Positions 26,659 to 34,394 of a stretch of DNA of 64,000 bases are shown here, in pieces; position 1 is the first letter of the stretch, and each line of letters starts with the position of its first letter. A program made the position numbers and the translations under genes. The notes beneath the pieces were generated by a model that was not told the DNA's origin, did no database searches, and worked only from the letters and a program-made list of their open reading frames with translations. The DNA lies in assembly GCA_002482645.1 (NCBI GenBank), contig DLGJ01000009.1, positions 7,430-71,429 on the forward strand, written 5' to 3'. The DNA comes from Hyphomicrobiaceae bacterium UBA7697 (GTDB taxonomy: Bacteria > Pseudomonadota > Alphaproteobacteria > Rhizobiales > Methyloligellaceae).

Positions 26659-27099
26659 ATGGTTAGATGTCTCGCCGCCTTGTTGACCGTTGTCTTTCTG
26701 TCGTTGCCCGCGTCCGCCGAGGACAATGCCGCCGCCATGGAGGCGATCGACAACCTCGTCGCCAAGCTGGACGCCGCGTTCGAGGCGCAGGACGAACAGG
26801 CGATCGTCGCGTTGACGACGGACGATCATGTGTCGGTGACGCCGTATTACGGGACGCCCCAGACCCTGAAGGCGGTCATCCAGACGCTCCCGGATCTCAA
26901 GATCGACCAGACCGATTTGAGCGAGCCCACGGTCGTCTTTCTCGGGCCCGACAGCGCCATGCGGCAACTGACGGCGAAGGTCGAGGGCACCTATGGCCCC
27001 AACAAGATATCGCAGAAGCTGTTCATCACCTCGATCCTGCGCAAGCAAGACGGCGACTGGCTCGAGAGCTTCTACCAGGCGACCGCGCTGGCGCCGTAA
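26659..27099 (+). CDS. Secreted NTF2/SnoaL-like protein
   Basis: 146 residues: signal peptide (CLAALLTVVFLSLPASA), then an alpha+beta barrel-type domain resembling DUF4440/SnoaL (LDAAFEAQDEQAIVALTTDD ... SAMRQLTAKVEGTYG ... DWLESFYQATALAP). Pocket residues and ligand are unknown. GGGAGC Shine-Dalgarno 5 bp from the ATG decides this start. The next gene begins 5 bp after the stop. Confidence 0.7.
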   Translation: MVRCLAALLTVVFLSLPASAEDNAAAMEAIDNLVAKLDAAFEAQDEQAIVALTTDDHVSVTPYYGTPQTLKAVIQTLPDLKIDQTDLSEPTVVFLGPDSAMRQLTAKVEGTYGPNKISQKLFITSILRKQDGDWLESFYQATALAP

Positions 27100-27104
27100 C
27101 GGTC

Positions 27105-27473
27105 ATGCGCCCTGACGCCCGCAGAGAGGTCCGCGCGGGACATTTGCCGTCCGGCTTGCCGCCGGGGCCGCAAGACGGCGAGATGTTCGATGTCCTCGTG
27201 GAGCAGGGCGGCGTCCGCATCGAGCGCATCGTCTCCACCGGTCAGGCAACGCCGCAAGGCCAGTGGTACGACCAGGAGCGCGAGGAATTCGTGCTGCTGG
27301 TCTCGGGGGCCGCGCGTCTGCGCATCGAGGGAGAAGGAGAGGACCGCGCGCTCGCGCCGGGCGACTGGCTCCTGCTTCCGGCCCGTTGCCGCCATCGTGT
27401 GACCTGGACGCAGAGCGACCCGGCCACCATATGGCTAGCGATTCACTACGACACGGAGCCTGCGGACCCCTGA
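27105..27473 (+). CDS. Cupin-domain protein
   Basis: 122 residues, single small cupin fold. Cupin motif 1 region is QWYDQEREEFVLLVSGAARL (the metal-His pair is replaced by Gln/Tyr/Glu), motif 2 is ALAPGDWLLLPARCRHRVTW with one His. Metal binding may therefore be altered. Starts 5 bp after the upstream gene and is followed 15 bp later by the DUF6582-like gene, so the three are probably one operon. Confidence 0.75.
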   Translation: MRPDARREVRAGHLPSGLPPGPQDGEMFDVLVEQGGVRIERIVSTGQATPQGQWYDQEREEFVLLVSGAARLRIEGEGEDRALAPGDWLLLPARCRHRVTWTQSDPATIWLAIHYDTEPADP

Positions 27474-27488
27474 GATGGAGGATCGACG

Positions 27489-27752
27489 ATGCAGACGACT
27501 TGGAAGCCCTATGTACAGCACGGCGAAATCCACGACCGTGCGGAACTTCCCGAAAGCGTCTTTGCTTTTCCAAAGCAGCGCAAGGAGCCGCTGACGGACG
27601 CGGCCCATGTGAAAGACGCGTTGGCCCGATTCGATCAGGTGGAGGACGTGACCGACGCCGACCGCGATCTTGCGTTCGCCAATATCAAGAAAGCGGCGAC
27701 GCATTTCGGCCTCGACGTGCATGAGAACGATTGGCGGGAACTTGGGCGCTGA
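27489..27752 (+). CDS. DUF6582-like small protein
   Basis: 87 residues, soluble. The conserved string SVFAFPKQRKEPLTDAAHV and the ending DVHENDWRELG are typical of a small family found singly or at the end of larger alphaproteobacterial proteins, sometimes phage-linked. Strong GGAGG Shine-Dalgarno 7 bp from the ATG. No known function. Confidence 0.7.
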   Translation: MQTTWKPYVQHGEIHDRAELPESVFAFPKQRKEPLTDAAHVKDALARFDQVEDVTDADRDLAFANIKKAATHFGLDVHENDWRELGR

Positions 27753-27781
27753 GCCGCGGTGGTGGCCCGATTGCCGCCTTG

Positions 27782-28252
27782 TCAGCGGTGCAGGATCAGA
27801 AGCGCGATCAGAAGCGTGAGCGGTGTTAAAATGTCCCACCAGAAAATGGGACCGGCATTGTTGATCGCGAAGTTGCGGCGCTTGACCATGTCCGTGACGT
27901 GCACGGCGGCCGCGCTCCACAGGAAACCCGCGGCCATGACCGTCATCGCCCAGGCAGCTTCGGGGCCGAGAAGCGACGCGGCAATCGCGCCGAGGCCGAT
28001 ACCGAGATTGGCGCCGGCGATTTCCTTTTGAAACGGGCTTGGCGGCCAGCCGATGGAATGGGCCACACGATCGCTGAACATCGCATGGGAGAACGCCGCC
28101 CATAGGCTCGGCACGCCGAGTCCCAAGGACAGCATCCATTGCAGGATGGGCTCGAGGGTCTTGCTGCCGAAGGGTTGGGAAATCTCCAGAAAGCCGAGCG
28201 CGACCGCCGCGGCGTAACAAAGGGCGGGGAAGGCCGAGATGAGCTGTTGCAT
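27782..28252 (-). CDS. DUF6790-like integral membrane protein
   Basis: 156 residues with about four membrane segments (FPALCYAAAVALGFLEI, LSLGLGVPSLWAAFSHAMF, ANLGIGLGAIAASLLG/AWAMTVMAAGFLWSAAAV and WWDILTPLTLLIALLIL). A WPPSPFQKEIAGANLGIG loop is characteristic of the family. Start taken at the ATG 28252, since upstream frame is antisense to the P450 gene. Divergent from the P450 gene over 57 bp. Function unknown. Confidence 0.75.
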   Translation of the reverse strand: MQQLISAFPALCYAAAVALGFLEISQPFGSKTLEPILQWMLSLGLGVPSLWAAFSHAMFSDRVAHSIGWPPSPFQKEIAGANLGIGLGAIAASLLGPEAAWAMTVMAAGFLWSAAAVHVTDMVKRRNFAINNAGPIFWWDILTPLTLLIALLILHR

Positions 28253-28309
28253 CGTTGTCGCTCCGCATCGTTCGCCGGGACCGGGAAGCCGATTAGGAGA
28301 ATGTCCGAA

Positions 28310-29581
28310 ATGACCGAAGGCTACCAGGATTCGTATTCGCTGCGTGCGCCGTTGCGCGTCGATCTCGAAGGCGCGGCGGGTAAGCAGGACCCGTATTCCC
28401 TGTTCGCGCGGCTGCGCGAGGCCGGACCCGTGATTCCGTTGAAGCTGCCGTTCGTTGGCAGAGTCTGGGCCACGACGACCTATGCGGCCACGGAAGCGAT
28501 GCTGAAGGACAACGTGCTGTTCGTGCAGGAGGCGCGGCATGCCGGCAAGACGGGCATCGCCGGTCTCAGCTGGTGGATGCCGCGCGCCATCCAGGTGCTT
28601 GGCAACAACATGCTGTTGAAGGACGAGCCCGACCACCGGCGTTTGCGGAAGCTCGTCGATCAGGCGTTCCGCCGCCGTCTCGTGCGGGATATGCGCGGCG
28701 AGATCGAAGTTCTCGCGGACGGGCTCCTGACGAAGATCGAAGGGCAGGCGGAGCCGGATCTCGTCGCCGCCTATGCGCGCAAACTGCCGATCGAAGTGAT
28801 TTGCCTGCTTCTCGGACTTCCCGACCAGAACCGGGCTGCGTTTACCGGCTGGGCCAGCCGCATGACGTCCATGCTGCGCGGCTTCGCGGTCCTGCGCATG
28901 GTGTTTTCCATGCCGGGCGCGGTGAACTATGTGCGTGCGCAGATCGAGGAGTGCCGCCGTCATCCGCGCGAGGGGTTGATCTCGGAATTGGTGCGGGCCG
29001 AGGAGGACGGCGACCGGCTGAGCGAGGACGAACTGGTGTCGATGGTGTTCCTGTTGCTGTTCGCGGGCTTCGAGACCACGACCCATCTCATCACCGACAG
29101 TGTGATCGCGCTCGAGCAGAATCCGGAGCAGAAGGCCTATCTGTTCGCGGATCTCGACGCGCGGATGGAACGCGCGCTCGAGGAGCTTGCCCGCTATGCG
29201 ACGCCCGTGCAGAGCACAAAGCCGCGCTATGTCGCGCAGGATTGCACGTTCTTCGGCCAAAAGCTCGCGCGCGGCGACAACATTATCGGACTTCTCGCCG
29301 GCGCGAATTACGACCCGGCGGTGTTCGTCGAGCCCCAGACGCTCAAGCTCGACAGGCTCCCGAATCCCCATCTCGTTTTCGGCACGGGCATTCATTTCTG
29401 CCTTGGCATGCAGCTCGCGCGGGTGGAGGCGCAAGTGGCGCTCGCCCGTCTCTATGCGCGCTTCCCCGATCTCGAACTGGCCGAGCCGGACAATATTCCG
29501 TGGGTCACGCGCTTCGGCTTGCGCGGCGCTTACGCCTTGCCGCTCCGGTTGAATGCGGTTCGCTCCCGAAGAGCGGCATAG
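28310..29581 (+). CDS. Cytochrome P450
   Basis: Haem-thiolate monooxygenase, 423 residues, soluble bacterial type. I-helix oxygen-activation motif FAGFETTTH (about residue 255), ExxR in EELARYATPVQ, and haem loop FGTGIHFCLGMQLAR with the Cys ligand. The AGGAG at 28295-28299 is 10 bp from the ATG at 28310 but only 1 bp from that at 28301, so 28310 is favoured. No ferredoxin or reductase gene is adjacent. Substrate unknown. Confidence 0.92.
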   Translation: MTEGYQDSYSLRAPLRVDLEGAAGKQDPYSLFARLREAGPVIPLKLPFVGRVWATTTYAATEAMLKDNVLFVQEARHAGKTGIAGLSWWMPRAIQVLGNNMLLKDEPDHRRLRKLVDQAFRRRLVRDMRGEIEVLADGLLTKIEGQAEPDLVAAYARKLPIEVICLLLGLPDQNRAAFTGWASRMTSMLRGFAVLRMVFSMPGAVNYVRAQIEECRRHPREGLISELVRAEEDGDRLSEDELVSMVFLLLFAGFETTTHLITDSVIALEQNPEQKAYLFADLDARMERALEELARYATPVQSTKPRYVAQDCTFFGQKLARGDNIIGLLAGANYDPAVFVEPQTLKLDRLPNPHLVFGTGIHFCLGMQLARVEAQVALARLYARFPDLELAEPDNIPWVTRFGLRGAYALPLRLNAVRSRRAA

Positions 29582-29584
29582 GCG

Positions 29585-29932
29585 CTAATCGTCGTAGTGG
29601 CAGCCTTCCTGCGCGTTCCACACTTGTCCGGACGGACATCCGGGGGATGTCCTCGACGATCCTTGATAAGGGCCGGGGACGCATTTGTCGCCGCTGACGC
29701 GATAGCCCGGCCCGCAATAGCTCGCGGCTTCGCTCTTCTTGATGCACTTGCCCTCGAGCAGGATCGAGCGCGGCCCGCATCTCTTCTTCACGAGCAAGAG
29801 GGCGGGTGCGGGCTGCGCAGCCGTGACGGCTTGCGGCAAGGCCGGGCCGGCGCCCGTGGCGGAGAGGGCCTGGGCAGCGGTCGCCGATACGAAAAGGGCG
29901 GCGAAGATCGTAGCGAAGCGTAGGGGGGACAT
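29585..29932 (-). CDS. Small secreted Cys/Gly-rich protein
   Basis: 115 residues: signal peptide (FATIFAALFVSATAAQA), an Ala/Pro linker, then three Cys-Gly-Pro modules (KKRCGPRSILLEGKCIKK, SYCGPGYRVSGDKCVPG, PGCPSGQVWNAQEGC). The C-G-P-G-x(4-8)-C repeat looks like a disulfide-knotted surface peptide. Convergent with the P450 gene, 3 bp apart. Function unknown. Confidence 0.7.
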   Translation of the reverse strand: MSPLRFATIFAALFVSATAAQALSATGAGPALPQAVTAAQPAPALLLVKKRCGPRSILLEGKCIKKSEAASYCGPGYRVSGDKCVPGPYQGSSRTSPGCPSGQVWNAQEGCHYDD

Positions 29933-30059
29933 CGGCTTGGGCGGTTCCTTCCGGTCGCGGACACAACAGTGGTGAGCGCCTTTGAACGGCCTCGCGCCCC
30001 GAGGCGATTCAACTTGGAAGACGCGGCGCGAGATTGCAACCGGCGCCGCATGCACCGGG

Positions 30060-31148
30060 CTAACGAAGCGTGGTCCAGACCACCGCGGCACTTGCAATCA
30101 GATAGACCGACAGCGCCGCGATTGCCCAGCGGCGATCGCGCGTCTTGATCGCCGCTTCGTTGCTTGGCTCCTGCCACGACGTTGCGACGACGCGCGCCAG
30201 CGCAACGATGATGAACAGATAGGCGAGAAGGAAGAGCTTATCGAGCATCATGAGATAGTCGACATCGGGCAGCGACGACGTCGCGGTCAGCTGGATCGCA
30301 ACCAAAGTCAGCAAGGCGGTAATGCCAAGACCGATGCGGCCTTCGACATAGTTCGGGCGCACGAAGTAGACGAGCAGCGCGCATGCCACGATCAAGATGA
30401 TGGGAACGAACGCCTTGATCGACATGGCGACCACGGGCCGCGTCACCGGTACCGAGATGACGATCCGCGAATAGGGCTCGGCGTCGGCGACGGTCGGGTC
30501 TCCGAAATCGGTGGGATAGGTGTTCGTGGAAATGCGCATCGTGGGCGTGCCCACCTTGAAACCCGGCAACGTGACGACCGGGTCGATGACGATCGGCTCG
30601 TCGCCGTCGGCCACGTAGACCTGATCCGCGGCGCCGGCCAGCGTGTCCTCCATGATCACGGTCAGCTTCTGGGTGTCGAAGGGAAATCTCTCGAGGTGGA
30701 ACTTGGTCGAGAACAGGCCCTGATAGCGGATGATCGCGTAGCGGCTGCCGTCGGGCAGGACTTCCGGTTCCTCGGTGAGCTGTTCGCGCAGATTGTCGTC
30801 CGACGCGAACCGGTTCATGAATTCCATCGTCCTGGACGGATCGATGTCCGGCGACTTCCAGCGGAACCACACATAGAGATCGATCAGGTAGTTGTTGTTC
30901 TTGAAGTCGATCTGCTGGATGTCGTTGATATAGGCGCCGACGATCACTTCCTCGGGTGCGGGCCGCGGCGCATTCTCGATCGCGTCCGTGACCGGGTTGG
31001 GAACGCGCTCGGCCGGCACTTGCGCCTTGAGCGGGTTCGAGAACGCTCCGGCCAGCATGGCGGCCGCGAGAGCGCCGCAAATCGCGAGGGCCACGATCAG
31101 CCGCGCGGCGCGGCTTCTTGAAGCCACCGAATCACGATCCGGGCACAT
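30060..31148 (-). CDS. Prokaryotic pentameric ligand-gated ion channel
   Basis: 362 residues, the length of GLIC. A signal peptide/anchor (LIVALAICGALAAAMLAGA) precedes an extracellular beta-sandwich: VIVGAYINDIQQIDFKNNNY, WFRWKSPD and the Cys-loop counterpart ending in RFPFDTQKL, where Cys is absent as in other bacterial members. Four membrane helices follow: M1 (KAFVPIILIVACALLVYFV), M2 (from YVEGRIGLGITALLTLV to SSLP), M3 (MLDKLFLLAYLFIIVALARV) and M4 at the C-terminus. Glu in YVEG aligns with the GLIC cation-selectivity ring (-2'). Overlaps the hydrolase gene by 17 bp; Shine-Dalgarno AAGGA supports the ATG at 31148. Ligand unknown. Confidence 0.85.
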   Translation of the reverse strand: MCPDRDSVASRSRAARLIVALAICGALAAAMLAGAFSNPLKAQVPAERVPNPVTDAIENAPRPAPEEVIVGAYINDIQQIDFKNNNYLIDLYVWFRWKSPDIDPSRTMEFMNRFASDDNLREQLTEEPEVLPDGSRYAIIRYQGLFSTKFHLERFPFDTQKLTVIMEDTLAGAADQVYVADGDEPIVIDPVVTLPGFKVGTPTMRISTNTYPTDFGDPTVADAEPYSRIVISVPVTRPVVAMSIKAFVPIILIVACALLVYFVRPNYVEGRIGLGITALLTLVAIQLTATSSLPDVDYLMMLDKLFLLAYLFIIVALARVVATSWQEPSNEAAIKTRDRRWAIAALSVYLIASAAVVWTTLR

Positions 31149-32076
31149 CGAGTTGTTCCTTCAGCCAGGTGCTCATGCGCCGCCGCATGGTCCGATAAGC
31201 GACGCGCAACATACGGCCCATATTCATGAAGCCGTGCACCGTGCCCTCGTAACACACATACTCGATGGGAACCCCGGCCGATTCCAGCCGCTCGGCATAT
31301 TCGAGGCCTTCGTCACGAAACGGATCGTGTCCCGCGGTCACGATGAGGGTCGGCGGCAGCCCAGTGTAGTCCTCGTAGAGTGCCGGGATGGCGCGCGGGT
31401 CGGAAATCGGCCAGGCCGTACCGAAATAGTGATTGAAGAACCAGTACAGCATTTCCTCGGGGATCGGGAACTGGTCCACCAGTTCTTTCCGGGAGGGCTG
31501 CTTGGCGCGCAGGTCGAGCGCCGGATAGATCAGAAGCTGGGCCGCCGCCGGCGCGACGAGCCGCCCCTTGGTCTCGTGCAGGGCCACGGCGGCAAGGGAG
31601 CCGCCTGCGCTGTCGCCCGCGACGGCGATCCGCGCGGGGTCGAGCGACAATGTCTCCGCGTTTGCCGAGAGCCATTCGAGCGAGGCGACGCCGTCATAAA
31701 CCGCGGCCGGGAACGGATGCTCGGGCGCCAGGCGGTAATCCACCGAGAACACGGACGCGCCCGTGTCGTGGCAGAGGGCGCGGCACAGCGTGTCGTGGGT
31801 GGCGATATCGCCGAGTACGCCACCGCCGCCATGAAAGAACAGAATCGATGCGCCGGTCGGCGCGGCCGCCGAATAGGTGCGAATGGTGATCGGTCCCGCC
31901 GGACCGGATATTTCAAGATCGTGCGAAGCGCCGATCTTGATCGGCCCGACATCCGTCTTGGATAGAGACCGGCGGTACTCGGCCCTGGCGCTTTCGGGGT
32001 CCATCTGCCAGAGAGGCTTCGTCGTCGAAGACGAAACCCAAAAAAGTAGCGCTTCGGTCTCGCGGTCTAATTTCAC
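31132..32076 (-). CDS. Alpha/beta hydrolase, HSL (lipase/esterase) family
   Basis: 314 residues. Oxyanion-hole motif FFHGGGGVLGD, nucleophile elbow AVAGDSAGGSLAA (Ser), catalytic Asp in AGHDPFRDEGLEY and His in EGTVHGFMNM, all in HSL order. Cytosolic carboxylesterase acting on short acyl esters is the likely role. The 3' end overlaps the ion-channel gene by 17 bp, so the two are probably one transcript, hydrolase first. Confidence 0.92.
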   Translation of the reverse strand: MKLDRETEALLFWVSSSTTKPLWQMDPESARAEYRRSLSKTDVGPIKIGASHDLEISGPAGPITIRTYSAAAPTGASILFFHGGGGVLGDIATHDTLCRALCHDTGASVFSVDYRLAPEHPFPAAVYDGVASLEWLSANAETLSLDPARIAVAGDSAGGSLAAVALHETKGRLVAPAAAQLLIYPALDLRAKQPSRKELVDQFPIPEEMLYWFFNHYFGTAWPISDPRAIPALYEDYTGLPPTLIVTAGHDPFRDEGLEYAERLESAGVPIEYVCYEGTVHGFMNMGRMLRVAYRTMRRRMSTWLKEQLDVPGS

Positions 32077-32331
32077 CGGTGCCCGTCCTGATATCTCGAT
32101 ACGATTTTGGCTGCCGCGCGAAGCAGTATTCGAAAGACGAACGCGTAGCTAGCGGAACTTTCGTTTTTGGGGAAAGGTTTTCCCGCCCCCAAACCAGGCC
32201 TCTACATAGGGGCTTTTGGCGAAGATTGCAGTCCGCGCCGGCGCGCGACTTCTCCACACCTTGCCCTCGGGGCCCCCGCCCGTGCCGATAATTGGGCCGC
32301 ACCACCTCTGACAAAGGACAAGGAAGGCCCG

Positions 32332-33225
32332 ATGATTTTCATTCCGCCGAGCGGCCGCGATGCCCTTCCGGCGCGCACCGATCGCGCCAGCCCGCAATAC
32401 CGCAAGGCGTTCGAGGCGTATTTGCGCCGTGGGACGCCGATCGATCTGCGCGGGCGCGCGGCGCTCGAAGAAAAGGCCGAACCAGCCGCGCGAAACCGTC
32501 CGGCGACGCACTATATTTGGCGTACGCGCGGCGACGGCAAGGTCCGCCCGTCCCATGCCGCCAATGACGGTAAGATTTTCGCCTGGGACGATCCCCCGCC
32601 CACGGGCCATCCGGGCGAGGACTATGGCTGCCGCTGCTGGGCCGAGCCTTACGCCCCCGACGCCCAAGAGTTCTTCAATATCGAGATGAAGGACGTCTCC
32701 GACGAGGGGCCGCCTTGGGGCCACACGGATTTCATCCGCCACTACTTTTTCGGTGGAGGCCGGACCGTAACCGTTCGGGAGACAGGTCACCTCGGCGCCG
32801 TGGCCGCTGAGTTCAGGCGCCAGGCAGGCGACGTGCCCACACGGCTGCCGGGCCAGATTGCCGATTTCGCGCGCGCCGAGGCCGATGGACGATTCACCGA
32901 TACGTTCAAAGCGCCTTATGAGATGCAGCATATCGTCTTTAGCCTTGGCAACACGACCATCCGTGGAAGGTTTAGCGGCACCAGGCAGCAAAACCATGCT
33001 TTGCTGGACCTGCGTGGTACGATCAGCTTCAAACTGACGGACATGTTCCGGGACCCAGGCGATATTGAGGAGTGGATTTTGGAGCCGATCGGTGCCGTCG
33101 GCGCGTTCCCAACGGAATTCTTGGGAACGCCCTATTCGATCGTTGATCATTGGCGTGGCACGTTCGCCGCGAAGGTCTTGGTCGACCGACGGCAAAGCAG
33201 GTTCTTCTACGTACCGCCGAGATGA
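32332..33225 (+). CDS. Phage Mu-F-like protein with toxin-like C-terminus
   Basis: 297 residues in two parts. Residues 1-160 contain the C-terminal motif of Mu gpF/SPP1 gp7 minor head proteins: HYIWRTRGDGKVRPSHA, KIFAWDDPPPTGHPGEDYGC and RCWAEPY. The long N-terminal capsid part is missing. From about residue 160 (EFRRQAGDVPTRLPGQIADF) a different domain of some 140 residues begins, with SLGNTTIRGRFSGT, FKLTDMFRDPGDIEEW, FLGTPYSIVDHWRG and an aromatic-rich end. I cannot name it; its position and lower GC fit a polymorphic-toxin tip. ATG 32332 has AAGGAAGG upstream. Stop overlaps the next gene by 4 bp. Residues encoded by 32554-32807 are repeated at 33783. Confidence 0.7.
   Translation: MIFIPPSGRDALPARTDRASPQYRKAFEAYLRRGTPIDLRGRAALEEKAEPAARNRPATHYIWRTRGDGKVRPSHAANDGKIFAWDDPPPTGHPGEDYGCRCWAEPYAPDAQEFFNIEMKDVSDEGPPWGHTDFIRHYFFGGGRTVTVRETGHLGAVAAEFRRQAGDVPTRLPGQIADFARAEADGRFTDTFKAPYEMQHIVFSLGNTTIRGRFSGTRQQNHALLDLRGTISFKLTDMFRDPGDIEEWILEPIGAVGAFPTEFLGTPYSIVDHWRGTFAAKVLVDRRQSRFFYVPPR
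32554..32807 (+). repeat. Direct repeat, copy 1 (254 bp, within Mu-F gene)
   Basis: Matches 33783-34036 with no indels and four substitutions (at 32731, 32743, 32753 and 32784), offset 1229 bp. The first 177 bp are identical. Copy 1 ends exactly where the toxin-like C-terminal domain begins. Confidence 0.97.
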
Positions 33226-33761
33226 TCCGCCGTTTTCCCAAACGCACTTTTGCTGCCGTGCTTGCCCTGGCAGCACTATGTGGCAGCTGGCTTGTGTTTG
33301 CCGCCTACATGAACAAGGGGCGCTGTGTCGTCCTGCCCAACGGCTACAAGGTCGGGCACGTATCAGTCTTCAGATTCAAGCCCGACTTTCAGTTCGACAT
33401 GCTTCTGCGCGACCCTCAGGGCAAGATTCTCATGAGAACGGACAATTTTATTCGTTTCTACCGCGACCCGAAGGACACTCGACGTGTCGATCTGCAATAT
33501 CCCGGCGGAACATTGAACATGGTAGGCGTCGAGATGATGCCGCTCATCTGGGACGAAGGCAATGTTCAGCAGTATGGGCGAAAATGGAACGAACCGCGGC
33601 CTGCGCCGGACACCAGTCTCAGCATCATCATTACGAACTTTCTGCTGGTCTATAATCGCCTGAAGCGGAGTGGCCAATTCGAAATGGTAGGCTGTGGAAC
33701 GCCTTGGTTCGATGTCGGGGAGACGACGCGCCGCTACTGCCTGCCAGGCGATTGTTTATAG
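33222..33761 (+). CDS. Membrane-anchored partner, candidate immunity protein
   Basis: 179 residues. A basic N-terminus and one hydrophobic segment (FAAVLALAALCGSWLVFAAY) act as an uncleaved anchor or signal, placing the rest in the periplasm. The mature part has a VVLPNGYKVGHVSVFRF start, several cysteines (GRCVV, VGCGTPWF, RRYCLPGDCL) and no family I recognise. Its ATG overlaps the upstream TGA (ATGA), so it is translated with the Mu-F/toxin-like protein. GC is low: bases 33421-33480 have 28 G+C of 60, against 45 of 60 at 32581-32640 in the repeat. Inferred role: neutralise an envelope-acting toxin. It could instead be an unrelated cargo gene. Confidence 0.6.
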   Translation: MIRRFPKRTFAAVLALAALCGSWLVFAAYMNKGRCVVLPNGYKVGHVSVFRFKPDFQFDMLLRDPQGKILMRTDNFIRFYRDPKDTRRVDLQYPGGTLNMVGVEMMPLIWDEGNVQQYGRKWNEPRPAPDTSLSIIITNFLLVYNRLKRSGQFEMVGCGTPWFDVGETTRRYCLPGDCL

Positions 33762-33782
33762 GGGCCAACGTTACGTCCCTCT

Positions 33783-34036
33783 CATGCCGCCAATGACGGT
33801 AAGATTTTCGCCTGGGACGATCCCCCGCCCACGGGCCATCCGGGCGAGGACTATGGCTGCCGCTGCTGGGCCGAGCCTTACGCCCCCGACGCCCAAGAGT
33901 TCTTCAATATCGAGATGAAGGACGTCTCCGACGAGGGGCCGCCTTGGGGCCACACGGATCTCATCCGCCACGACTTTTTCGATGGAGGCCGGACCGTAAC
34001 CGTTCGGGAGACGGGTCACCTCGGCGCCGTGGCCGC
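33783..34036 (+). repeat. Direct repeat, copy 2 (254 bp, orphan Mu-F segment)
   Basis: 250 of 254 positions identical to 32554-32807. Three of the four differences change residues (F/L, Y/D, G/D in the D(F/L)IRH(Y/D)FF(G/D)GGR stretch) and one is silent. All lie in the last third. Confidence 0.97.
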
Positions 34037-34058
34037 GATGGCCGCACCGGCTGCGTAG
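33783..34058 (+). pseudogene. Displaced 3' end of the Mu-F-like gene
   Basis: Reads from SHAANDGKIFAWDDP through RETGHLGAVAA like the first copy, then ends with MAAPAA and TAG at 34056-34058 instead of entering the toxin-like domain. No start codon or Shine-Dalgarno lies between the partner gene's stop (33759-33761) and this segment, and it is in the partner's frame, so it is probably not translated alone. It looks like the original or an alternative C-terminus pushed downstream by the toxin/partner insertion. A crossover with copy 1 would recreate an uninterrupted 165-codon gene. Confidence 0.8.
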
Positions 34059-34308
34059 ATCGCGGCAGCGACGGCCAGGGGGCCGGATAGACTTTGCCAA
34101 TTCAATGGCGAAACCGGCGATGGGATCACGGGTGTCTCAGGGGGATCATGGCAGTGCTCCTTTCCGTGCGGCGTGCCGGTCTCCCACACGACGAAATCGT
34201 TGCGGGCCGTCTCGGCCAGTCGGGAAAGGCCAGCCCAAGGCGCGTCTGCGCTCGATAGGGTCGATCCCCTATTCGACGCTCGGCGATGGACAGGAATGCT
34301 TGAAGTGG

Positions 34309-34394
34309 TGGTGCCCCAGGCCGGACTCGAACCAGCACGCCCTTGCGGACAACAGATTTTGAGTCTGTCGCGTCTACCATTCCGCCACTGGGGC
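34309..34394 (-). tRNA. tRNA-Leu (CAA)
   Basis: On the minus strand: acceptor GCCCCAG pairs with CTGGGGC, discriminator A and an encoded CCA. The anticodon stem ACAGA/TCTGT encloses loop CTCAAAA, giving anticodon CAA (Leu). A long variable arm (TTGTCCGCAAGGGCGT) is the class II feature, and the T-loop is GGTTCGAGTCC. 86 nt with CCA. Its 3' end faces the Mu-F/toxin locus 250 bp away. Confidence 0.95.

Noticed and set aside
32149..33276. 375-codon minus-strand open frame across the Mu-F/toxin gene
   Set aside because: Translates repeat DNA in the wrong strand; composition poor, and it would destroy the clear MuF motif coding.
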